A stretch of DNA of 64,000 nucleotides from Streptomyces sp. DH37 (GCF_029813835.1 NZ_JARVKV010000010.1:1-64000); one strand, 5' to 3'; positions 1 through 8,362 are shown, counted from the stretch's first letter. Notes: generated by a model from the sequence alone, not told the origin. Translations and numbers: made by a program.

Positions 1-30
1 GGCCCGGGGAGCGCATCGGCTCCCCGGGCC
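1..30. terminator. Hairpin terminator at the left edge
   Basis: A perfect inverted repeat: a 12-base arm at 1-12 pairs with 19-30 around a 6-base loop. It lies just beyond the stop codon of the minus-strand gene ending at 50, so it probably ends that transcript. No U-tract is present, which is usual for Streptomyces terminators. The other side lies outside the window. Confidence 0.65.
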
Positions 31-49
31 CCGCCCGCGCGTACCGGCG

Positions 50-613
50 TCAGACCAGCGGCAGGTTCTTGACCGGCGGCAGCTTGTCGGCCGCGGGCAG
101 GCCGTCGGTCAGCGAGTCGGCCTTCGCCAGCTTCCCGACGGAGGGCACCTTGCCCTTGGCGCCCTTGCCGTCCTGGGCGCTCTTGGTGCCCTTGGCACCC
201 TTGCCGCCCTTGCCGTCCTTCGTGTCCTTGGCCGCCTTGCCCTTGCCGCCGGTGGCGGGCTCGGCGGTCTCGCCGAGGAGGGAACCGGCGGTCCCCACCG
301 CGTCGTCGACGGTCTTCTGCACGGCCGGGACGGCGGTCTTGCCCGCGGCGCCGACGGTCCTGCCCGCGGTCGGCACGGTCTTCTTGACGGCCTTGCTGCC
401 GGTGTTGGCCGCCTGGTCGCTCGTCTTGCGCGAGGTGTCGTCGATGGTGTCGCCCAGGTTCGCGCCGTCCAGGTTGCTCACTCCGCCCAGGTTCTTGGCG
501 GACGGCAGGAGGTCGGCGGCGTTCGCGGAACCGGCCGCACCGACTGCGGAGGCGGCGCCCGCTGCGACCAGCAGCGCGGTCCGTGCGATCCGGCGCGAGA
601 GGGGGAGGGACAT
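50..613 (-). CDS. Small secreted lysine/glycine-rich protein, function unknown
   Basis: The 187-residue product starts MSLPLSRRIARTALLVAAG, with a positively charged n-region, an Ala-rich hydrophobic core and a likely signal-peptidase site after about residue 34 (Ala-Asn-Ala-Ala). The mature part is low in aromatics. It has an alternating Thr-Val-Gly region and then a Lys/Gly-rich stretch (GKGGKGAKGTK-like) that is probably disordered. The ATG at 613 is chosen because an AAGGAG Shine-Dalgarno lies five bases upstream; the frame stays open further upstream but without a site. I recognise no enzyme fold. Export, possibly to the cell wall, is an inference from the signal peptide alone. Confidence 0.7.
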   Translation of the reverse strand: MSLPLSRRIARTALLVAAGAASAVGAAGSANAADLLPSAKNLGGVSNLDGANLGDTIDDTSRKTSDQAANTGSKAVKKTVPTAGRTVGAAGKTAVPAVQKTVDDAVGTAGSLLGETAEPATGGKGKAAKDTKDGKGGKGAKGTKSAQDGKGAKGKVPSVGKLAKADSLTDGLPAADKLPPVKNLPLV

Positions 614-1007
614 GTTGCTCCTTCGACGGAGAAGAGGCTTGCTGAGGAGTTCCCGCGGGCCGCGGCCCGCGGGGCGTCGTTGCGCGTCCGGCCGGGGCGG
701 CGCCCCTCGGACGCCGTGCCTATCGCGCCGGGAGGCCCGGAAGTTGCGGCCGCCCGGGTAAAGGATTGGCAATGCGCCGCGCGCTCCGGCCGGGGCGAGA
801 ACGGACAACCGGGTCAGATCGAACGGGCCCCGGAGGGCCTCCGGGGCCAGTCCCCCCAAGGATTTCGGCGCTTTTCGGAGGAGGCCGGGCGCGTGGTCCC
901 CGAGGGTTCGGCCGATGGGGCGAACGACCCCCGTCCGGGTGACACCGAGAAGTGCCGTGCGGTGACGGCGGAGGTCCCGGGGACCACCGCCGGGGGCGCG
1001 CGGTGCG
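614..1007. other. Intergenic region, 394 bases, no gene seen
   Basis: It holds the upstream region of the small secreted protein gene and the downstream region of the lysozyme-fold gene, both on the minus strand. A near-perfect palindrome at 826-848 (11-base arms, one central base) is listed separately. No coding frame here has family resemblance or a good start site. Confidence 0.5.
826..848. terminator. Palindromic hairpin downstream of the 1008-1937 gene
   Basis: Arms 826-836 and 838-848 are perfectly complementary around a single central base, so the real loop would be 4-5 bases. It lies about 160 bases past the stop of the minus-strand gene at 1008 and could end that transcript. Confidence 0.45.
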
Positions 1008-1937
1008 CTACCGCGCGGTGGCGATGACGACCTCCGAAGGGGCGCCGCCCCCGGCCGCGCGCCAGCCCTCGGCCGCCCTGCCGGCCTCCCAGACCCGCTC
1101 CCCGTAGGAGACGCGTTCGATGCCCAGCTCCAGGGAGTGGGCCACCGCCCAGTGCGCCACCTCCCAGCCGCGGCGTTCGGCGTCCGCCTCGCCGCCGCGC
1201 GCCGGGGTGTGGACGGGGACGGAGACCACCGGGCCGGGCGCGCTGCGCCCGGCGCCGCCGTCGAAGCCCCGGGCGTCCGGCAGGACGTCCGCGCCGAACT
1301 CGCGGACCAGCCGTTCGCGCACCCGCACCGGGTCGCCGGCGGCCGCGGCCCCCCGGGCGCCGTCCCCGGGCACGCAGTTCAGCGCGGCGGCCCGGCGGCC
1401 GGTGAGCGCGGCGGCGAGCAGCGCCGCCCTGGACTCGTGCTTGGCGTAGGCGTCGGGGAAACCGCTGCGCTGCACCCGCTGCGCGGCGACGGTCAGCGGC
1501 AGCCGGGAGTAGCCCGGGATCTCCACCAGGTGCTCGTAGAACTTCCCGGCCGAGTACACCGGGTCCATGATCTGCTCCGCCGTCCCCCAGCCCTGGGAGG
1601 GGCGCTGCTGGAAGAGGCCGACGGAGTCGCGGTCGCCGTAGTCGATGTTGCGCAGCGCCGACTCCTGCATGGCCGTGGCCAGGGCTATGGTGACGGCCCG
1701 TTCGGGCAGTCCGCGGGCGGAGGCGACGGCCTGGATGGTCGACGCGTTGGCGGCCTGCTGCGGTTCGATGACGTACGGCTCGCCGCTCCCGGCGGCGGTC
1801 ACGGTGCAGCGCGCCGGTCCGGACCCGCCGGGGTCGTGGCGCACGAACAGGTACCCGGCGAGTCCGAGCAGGACGACGCACGCGGCGGCCAGGCGCAGCA
1901 GCCTGCCGCGACGCGGAGTTGAAGCTCGCTCGGACAC
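1008..1937 (-). CDS. Membrane-anchored lysozyme-fold protein (lytic transglycosylase-like)
   Basis: The 309-residue product has a short basic N-terminus, one membrane anchor at about residues 14-32 and an extracytoplasmic domain. Residues 65-175 carry ATAMQESALRN followed by DSVGLFQQRPSQGWG. This is the arrangement of the lysozyme/lytic transglycosylase fold, in which Glu92 would be the catalytic acid. The C-terminal 120 residues are less conserved, with a VYGERVWEAGRAAEGWR-like segment. Streptomyces homologues often carry misleading labels such as heavy-metal transporter. A role in peptidoglycan turnover is inferred from the fold. The GTG start at 1937 places the gene divergent from dapE with 83 bases between them. 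Confidence 0.7.
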   Translation of the reverse strand: MSERASTPRRGRLLRLAAACVVLLGLAGYLFVRHDPGGSGPARCTVTAAGSGEPYVIEPQQAANASTIQAVASARGLPERAVTIALATAMQESALRNIDYGDRDSVGLFQQRPSQGWGTAEQIMDPVYSAGKFYEHLVEIPGYSRLPLTVAAQRVQRSGFPDAYAKHESRAALLAAALTGRRAAALNCVPGDGARGAAAAGDPVRVRERLVREFGADVLPDARGFDGGAGRSAPGPVVSVPVHTPARGGEADAERRGWEVAHWAVAHSLELGIERVSYGERVWEAGRAAEGWRAAGGGAPSEVVIATAR

Positions 1938-2007
1938 GCGACAAAGGTACCGGTGCCCACCGCGTCCGCGACCCGGACGGAGAGGGATCCCGCGCGCGGG
2001 CGCCCGG

Positions 2008-2013
2008 TAGGGT
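2008..2013 (+). promoter_or_regulatory. Candidate -10 box of a leaderless dapE promoter
   Basis: TAGGGT fits TANNNT and lies seven bases before the dapE ATG, which would put the transcript start at the initiation codon. There is no Shine-Dalgarno sequence before this ATG. The -35 region is poorly matched. Confidence 0.45.
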
Positions 2014-2020
2014 CGGCCGT

Positions 2021-3127
2021 ATGGAGCGTGCCCCCCAGGACCCCGGACCCGCCCCCGAAGAGGGCCTCGACCTGACCCAGGACGCCGTGCGGCTGACCGC
2101 GCGGCTCGTCGACGTCCCCTCGGTCAGCGGCGGCGAGAAACCGCTCGCGGACGCGATCGAGACCGCGCTGCGCGCGCTGCCGCACCTGCGCGTGGACCGG
2201 TACGGCAACAACGTCGTCGCCCGCACCGGGCTCGGCCGGGCCGAACGGGTCGTCCTGGCCGGGCACATCGACACCGTGCCGATCGCCGGCAACGTGCCCT
2301 CCCGGCTGGAGGACGGCGTGCTGTGGGGCTGCGGCACCTCCGACATGAAGGCCGGGGTCGCCGTCCAGCTCAGGATCGCCGCCACCGTCCCCGAGCCGAA
2401 CCGGGACCTGACCTTCGTCTTCTACGACAACGAGGAGGTCGCCGCCCACCTCAACGGCCTCGGCCACCTGGCGCAGGCCCATCCCGACTGGCTGGCCGGG
2501 GACTTCGCGGTGCTGCTGGAGCCCTCCGAGGGCCAGGTCGAGGGCGGCTGCCAGGGCACGCTGCGGGTGCGGCTGCGCACCGCCGGGCGCCGCGCGCACT
2601 CCGCGCGCGGCTGGATGGGCGCCAACGCCGTCCACGCCGCGGCCCCCGTCCTCGCCCGCCTGGCCGCGTACGAGCCGAGGCGGCCGGTGGTCGACGGACT
2701 GGAGTTCCGCGAGGGCCTGAACGCGGTGGGGATCGAGGGCGGCGTCGCGGGCAACGTCATCCCGGACGAGTGCACCGTGACCGTCAACTACCGCTACGCG
2801 CCCGACCTCACCGAGGAGCAGGCCGTCGCGCACGTGCGCGAGGTGTTCGCCGACTGCGGCGTGGCGGAGTTCACGGTGGAGGACAGCTCCGGCCCGGCAC
2901 GGCCCGGTCTCACGCACCCGGCCGCCGCGGCCTTCGTCGAGGCGGTCGGCGGCGAGGCGCGGCCGAAGTTCGGCTGGACCGACGTCTCCCGGTTCAGCGC
3001 GCTGGGCGTGCCCGCCGTCAACTACGGTCCCGGGAACCCCAATCTGGCGCACAGGCGCGACGAGAGGGTCGAGACCGCGCTGATCGAGCACTGCGAGGAG
3101 CGGCTGCGCGCCTGGCTTACCGCCTGA
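2021..3127 (+). CDS. dapE: Succinyl-diaminopimelate desuccinylase
   Basis: DapE hydrolyses N-succinyl-LL-diaminopimelate to LL-diaminopimelate and succinate in the succinylase route to lysine and meso-DAP for peptidoglycan. The 368-residue product is normal for actinobacterial M20 peptidases. Metal-site motifs are visible: GHIDTVP (His82, Asp84), GTSDMKAG (Asp108), an NEEVA general-base motif near 140, and a late His in NPNLAHRRDE. The dimerisation lid lies between about 180 and 290. The ATG at 2021 is chosen over earlier in-frame codons because homology begins there and a TAGGGT box sits seven bases upstream. It parallels Rv1202 of M. tuberculosis. Confidence 0.93.
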   Translation: MERAPQDPGPAPEEGLDLTQDAVRLTARLVDVPSVSGGEKPLADAIETALRALPHLRVDRYGNNVVARTGLGRAERVVLAGHIDTVPIAGNVPSRLEDGVLWGCGTSDMKAGVAVQLRIAATVPEPNRDLTFVFYDNEEVAAHLNGLGHLAQAHPDWLAGDFAVLLEPSEGQVEGGCQGTLRVRLRTAGRRAHSARGWMGANAVHAAAPVLARLAAYEPRRPVVDGLEFREGLNAVGIEGGVAGNVIPDECTVTVNYRYAPDLTEEQAVAHVREVFADCGVAEFTVEDSSGPARPGLTHPAAAAFVEAVGGEARPKFGWTDVSRFSALGVPAVNYGPGNPNLAHRRDERVETALIEHCEERLRAWLTA

Positions 3128-3151
3128 TCCACTGGGTATCGGCTGATCCAC

Positions 3152-3178
3152 GGGGTCCGCGCCGTCGGTGCGGGCCCC
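3152..3178 (+). terminator. Hairpin after dapE
   Basis: Arms 3152-3160 and 3170-3178 pair with one G-U wobble around a 9-base loop, 25 bases past the dapE stop. It separates dapE from the LOG-family gene at 3284. Confidence 0.45.
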
Positions 3179-3283
3179 ACGTCATCGGGTGGCCGCCGGT
3201 GCGCCCGGGCACGTTCCGCTCCGTGTGGCCGGAACCTGCGTACCCTGGCGGCCTGTACGTCGGCGTCGACAAGGGAGTACGGC

Positions 3284-4084
3284 ATGGCCAGTGCGGAGGA
3301 GTTCGAGCAGCGGCGCGCACCGCGGGAGCAGCGCCTCGGACCGGTGGTGCGCCGCCACGGCCAGGTACAGCACAGCACCACCGACCAGCGCCTGCTGGAC
3401 ACCGCCGGCCCCTCGGACTGGCTGCACCAGGACCCCTGGCGGGTCATGCGCATCCAGTCGGAGTTCGTCGAGGGCTTCGGCACCCTGACCGAGATCGGCC
3501 CCGCCATCAGCGTCTTCGGCTCGGCGCGCACGCCCGAGGGGTCGCCCGAGTACGAGGCCGGGGTGCGGATCGGCCGGGCGCTGGCGGAGGCCGGCTTCGC
3601 GGTGATCACGGGCGGCGGCCCGGGCGCCATGGAGGCGGCCAACAAGGGCGCGCGGGAGGCGGAGGGCACCTCGGTCGGACTGGGCATCGAACTGCCCTTC
3701 GAGCAGGGGATGAACCAGTACGTCGACATCGGCGTCAACTTCCGCTACTTCTTCGTGCGCAAGACGATGTTCGTGAAGTACGCGAGCGGCTTCGTCGTCC
3801 TGCCGGGCGGAATGGGCACGATGGACGAGCTGTTCGAGGCGATGACCCTGGTCCAGACGCGCAAGGTCACCCGCTTCCCGATCGTGCTGTTCGGCACGGA
3901 CTACTGGCGGGGGCTGGTGGACTGGCTGCGCGACACCGTGGTGCCCAGCGGCAAGATCGGCCAGCACGACATGGAGCTCTTCCACCTCACCGACGACGTG
4001 GACGAGACGATCGCGCTGGTCACCAAGGAGACCTCGGGCCAGGGCTCGCCGGGGGAGAGGTTCCAGCCGGAGGACCCGGACTGA
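3284..4084 (+). CDS. LOG-family (TIGR00730) Rossmann-fold protein, putative nucleotide 5'-monophosphate phosphoribohydrolase
   Basis: The 266-residue protein carries both LOG signatures: GGGPGAMEAANKGA near residues 107-120 and PGGMGTMDELFEA near 172-184, followed by TLVQTRK. LOG enzymes cleave the ribose-base bond of nucleotide monophosphates, including cytokinin precursors; bacterial physiological substrates are often unclear. The N-terminal 60 residues are a charged extension typical of actinobacterial members. The ATG at 3284 is preceded by AGGGAG. The position next to dapE matches Rv1205 near Rv1202 in M. tuberculosis. Confidence 0.88.
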   Translation: MASAEEFEQRRAPREQRLGPVVRRHGQVQHSTTDQRLLDTAGPSDWLHQDPWRVMRIQSEFVEGFGTLTEIGPAISVFGSARTPEGSPEYEAGVRIGRALAEAGFAVITGGGPGAMEAANKGAREAEGTSVGLGIELPFEQGMNQYVDIGVNFRYFFVRKTMFVKYASGFVVLPGGMGTMDELFEAMTLVQTRKVTRFPIVLFGTDYWRGLVDWLRDTVVPSGKIGQHDMELFHLTDDVDETIALVTKETSGQGSPGERFQPEDPD

Positions 4085-4169
4085 CCGGGCCGTCCCGGAG
4101 GCGGGGGCCGCACCCGGCCGGAGCACCCGGCCGGGCGCCGCCGTCCCGCCGTCCCGCCGTCCCGCCCGT

Positions 4170-5030
4170 TCAGGCCAGCCCGCGGCGGGCCACGGCCGGC
4201 GGGCGCAGGCCCGCGATGGAGGCCACCATGTCGAGCACCTGCCGCGTCTCGGCCACCTCGTGGACGCGGTAGACCCGCGCCCCCAGCCAGGCGGAGACCG
4301 CGGTCGTGGCCAGGGTCCCGGTCAGCCGCTCCCTGACCGGCCGGTCCAGGGTCTCCCCGACGAAGTCCTTGTTGGACAGCGACACCAGGACCGGCCACCC
4401 CGTGGCCACCATCTCGTCCAGCCGCCGGGTGACCTCCAGCGAGTGCCGGGTGTTCTTGCCGAAGTCGTGGCCGGGGTCGATCAGGACCGCGTCCCGCCGC
4501 ACCCCCGCCCCGACCGCGCGCTCGGCGAGCGCGACCGTGCGGCGCAGCACGTCGGCCATGACGTCGTCGTACGCCGCCCGGTGCGGGCGGGTGCGCGGCC
4601 GCGCGCCGCCGGTGTGGGTGCACACCAGCCCGGCGCCGTACCGCGCCGCCACCTCGGCCAGCTTCGGGTCCACGCCGCCCCAGGCGTCGTTGAGCAGGTC
4701 GGCGCCCGCCTCGCAGACCGCCTCGCCGACCTCGTGCCGCCAGGTGTCCACGCTGATCACCACGTCCGGCCAGCGCCGCCGCACCTCGGCGACGAAGCCG
4801 ACCGTGCGCCGCGCCTCCTCCTCGGCCGACACCTCCTCGCCGGGCCCGGCCTTCACGCCCCCTATGTCGATGATGGCGGCGCCCTCCGAGACCGCCTGCT
4901 CGACCCGGTCCAGCGCCGGTCCGTCGCGGAAGGTGGCGCCCCGGTCGTAGAAGGAGTCCGGCGTCCGGTTCACGATGGCCATGACCACCGTCTCGTGCTC
5001 GCCGAACTCGCGCCGTCCCAGCCGCAGCAT
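4170..5030 (-). CDS. folP2: FolP2-like dihydropteroate synthase paralogue
   Basis: The 286-residue TIM-barrel protein contains DHPS-family motifs: NRTPDSFYD near residue 20, AAIIDIGG near 50, SVDTWR, LNDAWGG, IDPGHDFGKNT and SLSNKDF. Canonical DHPS has NVTPDSFSDGG, whereas this reads NRTPDSFYDRG, the pattern of M. tuberculosis FolP2 (Rv1207), which has been reported to lack DHPS activity. Its role in folate synthesis is therefore doubtful. The ATG at 5030 (MLRLGRREFGEHE) matches homologues; an earlier ATG at 5063 is possible. It is convergent with the LOG gene and divergent from the DivIVA-domain gene. Confidence 0.85.
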   Translation of the reverse strand: MLRLGRREFGEHETVVMAIVNRTPDSFYDRGATFRDGPALDRVEQAVSEGAAIIDIGGVKAGPGEEVSAEEEARRTVGFVAEVRRRWPDVVISVDTWRHEVGEAVCEAGADLLNDAWGGVDPKLAEVAARYGAGLVCTHTGGARPRTRPHRAAYDDVMADVLRRTVALAERAVGAGVRRDAVLIDPGHDFGKNTRHSLEVTRRLDEMVATGWPVLVSLSNKDFVGETLDRPVRERLTGTLATTAVSAWLGARVYRVHEVAETRQVLDMVASIAGLRPPAVARRGLA

Positions 5031-5163
5031 CCGCTGTCCTCTCCTCCTGCGGTCCCCAGGCACCGCACCGTGTCACGCCGCCGACCCTAGCCCCCGGCAC
5101 CTCATGGCACGATCACAGGAGAGCTGTACCTGTCGTTTGGTGCGTCGGACCCGGGGAGATGGC

Positions 5164-5541
5164 GTGTTCTGGTTTCTGCTGATCGCGTTGGTCGTGGTGG
5201 TCGCCGCGGTCGCGCTGGCCGTGGTGGGAGGCGGCGACGGGCCGGGCCGCACCGCGAGGGGCGGACTCGCCGACGCCCCGCCGGACCGGCTCGAGGCCTG
5301 GCTGCCGGCCGACCGCCCCCTGAACCGCGCCGACCTGGACGCGCTGCGGCTGCCGCCGGCCGTGCGGGGCTACCGGATGGCCGAGGTGGACGACGTGCTC
5401 GACCGGCTCGGCGCCGAACTGGCCGAGCGCGACGCCCGGATCGCCGAACTGGAGGCGTCGCTGGCGGGCGCGCAGGCGGCCGCGATGGGCAGCCCCGAGC
5501 TGTTCGGCGAGGCCGCCGGCGAGCCCGGGGAGTCCCGGTGA
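5164..5541 (+). CDS. DivIVA-domain membrane protein
   Basis: The 125-residue product begins with one hydrophobic membrane segment (VFWFLLIALVVVVAAVALAVV, residues 1-21). A linker and the DivIVA-like motif RGYRMAEVDDVLDRLGAELAER (about 76-97) follow, leading into a short coiled coil. DivIVA domains recognise curved membrane or scaffold partners. The GTG start at 5164 is set by GGGGAGA four bases upstream. Its stop overlaps the start of tag by four bases (GTGA), so the two are probably translated together, as in Rv1209-Rv1210 (tagA). Confidence 0.82.
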   Translation: MFWFLLIALVVVVAAVALAVVGGGDGPGRTARGGLADAPPDRLEAWLPADRPLNRADLDALRLPPAVRGYRMAEVDDVLDRLGAELAERDARIAELEASLAGAQAAAMGSPELFGEAAGEPGESR

Positions 5542-6137
5542 GCGCCGCGGGCGGGGCGCTGCCCGGTCCGGACGGACTGCCGCGCTGCCCGTGGGGCCTG
5601 GCCACGGAGGACTACACCGCGTACCACGACACCGAGTGGGGCCGCCCGGTGCACGGCGACGACGCGCTGTTCGAGCGGCTGTGCCTGGAGGCGTTCCAGT
5701 CCGGGCTCTCCTGGCTGACCATCCTGCGCCGGCGCGAGGGCTTCCGGGCGGCGTTCGCGGGCTTCCGGATCGCGGAGGTGGCGAGGTTCACCGACGCCGA
5801 CCGGGAACGGCTGCTCGCCGACCCGGGCATCATCCGCAACCGCGCCAAGATCGACGCGACCATCGCCAACGCGAGGGTCGTGGCCGAGTGGGCCCCGGGC
5901 GAGCTGGACGCCCTGGTGTGGTCCCACGCCCCCGACCCGGCCGGCCGGCCCGCACCGCGCACGCTCGCCGACGTCCCCGCGGTCACGCCGGAGTCCACGG
6001 CGCTGTCCAAGGCCCTCAAGAAGCGCGGCTTCCGCTTCACCGGGCCCACCACGGCCTACGCGCTGATGCAGGCGTGCGGCCTGGTCGACGACCACCTGGC
6101 GGACTGCTGCGCCCGCGGCCCGCGCCTCGCCGTCTGA
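5538..6137 (+). CDS. tag: DNA-3-methyladenine glycosylase I
   Basis: Tag removes 3-methyladenine from alkylated DNA in base excision repair. The 199-residue protein has the family N-terminus RCPWG...YHDTEWGRPV, followed by FERLCLEAFQSGLSWLTIL near residue 46 and the C-terminal GPTTAYALMQACGLVDDHL with His and Cys residues matching the known zinc site. The GTG start overlaps the stop of the DivIVA-domain gene. No separate promoter is visible, so it is probably the second gene of a two-gene operon. Confidence 0.92.
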   Translation: MSAAGGALPGPDGLPRCPWGLATEDYTAYHDTEWGRPVHGDDALFERLCLEAFQSGLSWLTILRRREGFRAAFAGFRIAEVARFTDADRERLLADPGIIRNRAKIDATIANARVVAEWAPGELDALVWSHAPDPAGRPAPRTLADVPAVTPESTALSKALKKRGFRFTGPTTAYALMQACGLVDDHLADCCARGPRLAV

Positions 6138-6151
6138 CGCACGCCGTCCCG

Positions 6152-6210
6152 CTGCACGCCGCCCCGCGGCCCGGCACACGGCGCCGGGCGGCGGGGCGCG
6201 GGCCGACGGG
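6152..6210. terminator. Imperfect hairpin between convergent tag and enoyl-CoA hydratase genes
   Basis: A GC-rich imperfect inverted repeat fills the gap between the two convergent stop codons (CCGCCCCGCGG.CCCGGC pairing with GCCGGG.CGGCGGGG). It could serve both directions. Exact arm limits are uncertain because of a one-base bulge. Confidence 0.35.
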
Positions 6211-6213
6211 GCG

Positions 6214-7002
6214 TCAGCGGCCGCGGTAGACGGGCTTCTCCTTGCTGACGAACGCCTCCACCGCGATCCTGTGGTCCTCCGAGGCGCCGGCCCGGACCTG
6301 GAGTTCCGCCTCCTTCTCCAGCGTCTCGGCCAGGGAGTGCGTGGAGCCGTAGGCGAGGGACTCCTTGAGCGCGGCGTACGCGGCCGTCGGACCCTCGGCG
6401 AGCCGCCGGGCCACGGAGCGGGCCTCGTCCGCGAGCCGGTCGGCCGGGACGACCCGGTTGGCGAGGCCCAGCTCCAGCGCCTCCCGCGCCTCCACGCTGC
6501 GCGGGAACAGCAGCAGTTCGGCGGCGCGGCCCGGGCCGACCAGGCGCGGCAGGGTCCAGGACACCCCCGAGTCGGCGGTGAGGGCCACCCCGGCGAAGGA
6601 GGTGTTGAAGGCGGCGGTGTCGGCCACCACGCGGTAGTCGGCCGCGAAGGCGAAGCCCGCCCCGGCCCCGGCCGCGACGCCGTTGACCCCCGCCACCACC
6701 GGCTTGGGCATGGAGGCGATCGCCAGGGTGATGGGGTTGTAGTGCTCCCGCACGGTGTCCAGGGCGTCGCCGCCGCCCCGCCGCAGGATGCCGACGTGCT
6801 CCTTGAGGTCCTGCCCGACGCAGAACGCGCGCCCGCTGCCGGTCAGCAGCACCGCGCGGACGGCGGGGTCGTCGGCGGCCCTCCGCAGGGTGTCCCGCAG
6901 CGCCTCCTTGAGCGCGGTGTCGAGCGCGTTCATGGCGTCGGGGCGGTTGAGGGTGACGGTCGCGAGACCCTCGGACACTTCGTAGACCACGTTGTCTGAC
7001 AT
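6214..7002 (-). CDS. Enoyl-CoA hydratase/isomerase family protein
   Basis: The 262-residue crotonase-fold protein has an oxyanion-hole region GSGRAFCVGQDLKEH near residue 65 and GVNGVAAGAGAGFAFAADYR near 105-124. The TADSGVSWTLPRLVG motif near 145 places an Asp where PaaG-type isomerases have their catalytic residue. Either 2-enoyl-CoA hydration or PaaG-like isomerisation is possible; substrate cannot be told from sequence. The ATG at 7002 (MSDNVVYEVSEG) is where family homology starts. No fatty-acid or phenylacetate genes are adjacent. Confidence 0.85.
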   Translation of the reverse strand: MSDNVVYEVSEGLATVTLNRPDAMNALDTALKEALRDTLRRAADDPAVRAVLLTGSGRAFCVGQDLKEHVGILRRGGGDALDTVREHYNPITLAIASMPKPVVAGVNGVAAGAGAGFAFAADYRVVADTAAFNTSFAGVALTADSGVSWTLPRLVGPGRAAELLLFPRSVEAREALELGLANRVVPADRLADEARSVARRLAEGPTAAYAALKESLAYGSTHSLAETLEKEAELQVRAGASEDHRIAVEAFVSKEKPVYRGR

Positions 7003-7170
7003 GGGGGCCAGCATGGCAAGGAACGACGGCGGTCGACATACGGCCCGGCATGTGACCTGCGTCAAACGGACGCGGAGCCGGCTGCGGGGGAGAAGGGCGC
7101 AGTATCGCAGCTTGATCCCCGAATTGGGTGGTTTTGCGAGAGAGCGTTGTGCAAGGGATACGGACCGATG

Positions 7171-7201
7171 TTGGTCATGGGGTCATGTGATGCGGGATAA
7201 T
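7171..7201 (+). promoter_or_regulatory. Candidate housekeeping promoter of the DUF3117 gene
   Basis: TTGGTC at 7171-7176 and GATAAT at 7196-7201 are separated by 19 bases, one longer than ideal, in an unusually AT-rich stretch. Transcription would start near 7208 and give a leader of about 75 bases. Confidence 0.35.
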
Positions 7202-7281
7202 GAACGGGAAGCAATGTGTTCGACGTCGGCGACACCTGGGTTGCCGGCCGAGATCAGCTGGTTTCAGGAAGGGGAACGAGC

Positions 7282-7449
7282 ATGGCGGCCATGAAGCCGC
7301 GGACGGGCGATGGCCCGCTCGAGGTGACCAAGGAGGGGCGGGGCATCATCATGCGCGTTCCGCTCGAAGGCGGTGGACGACTCGTCGTCGAGCTCACCCC
7401 CGACGAGGCGGATGCACTCGGCGAAGCTCTGAAGAAGGCCTGCGGCTGA
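7282..7449 (+). CDS. DUF3117 small conserved protein
   Basis: The 55-residue protein MAAMKPRTGDGPLEVTKEGR... matches the DUF3117 family, found in nearly all actinobacteria (Rv1211 in M. tuberculosis). It has a predicted beta-rich core (GIIMRVPLEGGGRLVVELT) and a C-terminal helix DEADALGEALKKA. Function is unknown. The ATG at 7282 follows GGAAGGGGAACGAGC, a good ribosome-binding site; longer in-frame starts upstream lack one. In mycobacteria the gene lies by glgA/glgC, but here neither is present. Confidence 0.85.
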   Translation: MAAMKPRTGDGPLEVTKEGRGIIMRVPLEGGGRLVVELTPDEADALGEALKKACG

Positions 7450-7496
7450 GGCCGAGGAGACATCGAAGACCTCTGGCGCCACCACCGCCTTTGTGT

Positions 7497-7538
7497 CACC
7501 GCCGCCCCCGGAGCGCACGGCGCCCGGGGGCGGCGGTG
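7497..7538. terminator. Strong bidirectional hairpin between DUF3117 and methyltransferase genes
   Basis: A perfect 15-base stem (7497-7511 with 7524-7538) closes a 12-base loop between two convergent genes. No U-tract is seen. Confidence 0.7.
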
Positions 7539-7613
7539 TGCTGTCCGGCGACTGTGCGCCCTCCGGCGCCGGCCGTCTGCCGCAGGGCCGCCGCGGCAGA
7601 CGGCCGCGGCGGC

Positions 7614-8312
7614 TCAGTGGCCGCGCTTGACCGCGCACAGCAGGCCGTCGCCCACCGGCAGCAGCGAGGGCAGCAGCGCGGTGCTGTCCCGGACCGTGCG
7701 CAGCAGCTCGCGCAGCCTGAGGACCTCGGCGGGCTGCGCCGAGGAGTCGACGGTGCGGCCGTCGGCGAAGACGCCCTCGAAGCAGACCAGACCGCCCGGG
7801 CGCAGCAGACGCAACGATTCGCCCAGGTACTCCAGGCACTCCGTCCGGTCGCCGTCGCAGAACACCAGGTCGTACCCGCCGTCGGCGAGCCTGGGCAGGA
7901 CGTCCAGGGCGCGGCCGGGGATGAAGCGGGCGCGGTTGGCCGCGAAGCCCGCCGCGCGGAACGCCTGGCGGGCGATCTGCTGGCACTCCGGCTCGGTGTC
8001 CACGGTCGTCAGCACGCCGTCGGGCCGCATGCCGTGCAGCAGGTGGATGCCCGACACCCCGGTGCCGGTGCCGATCTCCGCCACCGCCTTGGCGTCCACG
8101 GCCGCCGCCAGCAGCCGCAGCGCGGCGCCCGTGCCGTCCGACACCGCGCGCAGGCCCGCCTCCCGGGCCCGGTCACGAGCCCAGCGCAGCGCTGCCGAGT
8201 GCTCGGAGCGCTCGGCGTGCTGGACGTTCTCCGCGCCGTACGCATCGGCGAACGCCCAGCTCGTCTGCCGGTTGCCGGTAATCGCCCTCTCCTGTCCCCG
8301 TGGTCCACGCAA
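7614..8312 (-). CDS. SAM-dependent O-methyltransferase (Rv1220c-like)
   Basis: The protein carries the class I methyltransferase motif I AEIGTGTGVSGIHLLHGM, then LTTVDTEPECQQIARQAF and GYDLVFCDGD. These are characteristic of the catechol/caffeoyl-CoA O-methyltransferase-like family that includes Rv1220c. The substrate is unknown. The start is uncertain: no ATG lies near the point where homology begins (RGQERAITGNRQTSW). TTG at 8312 is the only plausible bacterial start nearby, while an ATG at 8411 would overlap the sigE promoter region. It is transcribed away from sigE, as in mycobacteria. Confidence 0.83.
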   Translation of the reverse strand: MRGPRGQERAITGNRQTSWAFADAYGAENVQHAERSEHSAALRWARDRAREAGLRAVSDGTGAALRLLAAAVDAKAVAEIGTGTGVSGIHLLHGMRPDGVLTTVDTEPECQQIARQAFRAAGFAANRARFIPGRALDVLPRLADGGYDLVFCDGDRTECLEYLGESLRLLRPGGLVCFEGVFADGRTVDSSAQPAEVLRLRELLRTVRDSTALLPSLLPVGDGLLCAVKRGH

Positions 8313-8335
8313 CCGTGACTGTATCCGTTGGCGTC

Positions 8336-8362
8336 GGGAACCCGCAGATGGGACCGCGCGTT
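8336..8362 (+). promoter_or_regulatory. ECF-type promoter upstream of sigE
   Basis: GGGAAC at 8336-8341 and CGTT at 8359-8362 are 17 bases apart, matching the GGAAC-N16/18-CGTT promoters used by mycobacterial SigE/SigH-type ECF sigma factors. It lies about 100 bases before the sigE start codon, suggesting positive autoregulation. Confidence 0.5.
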
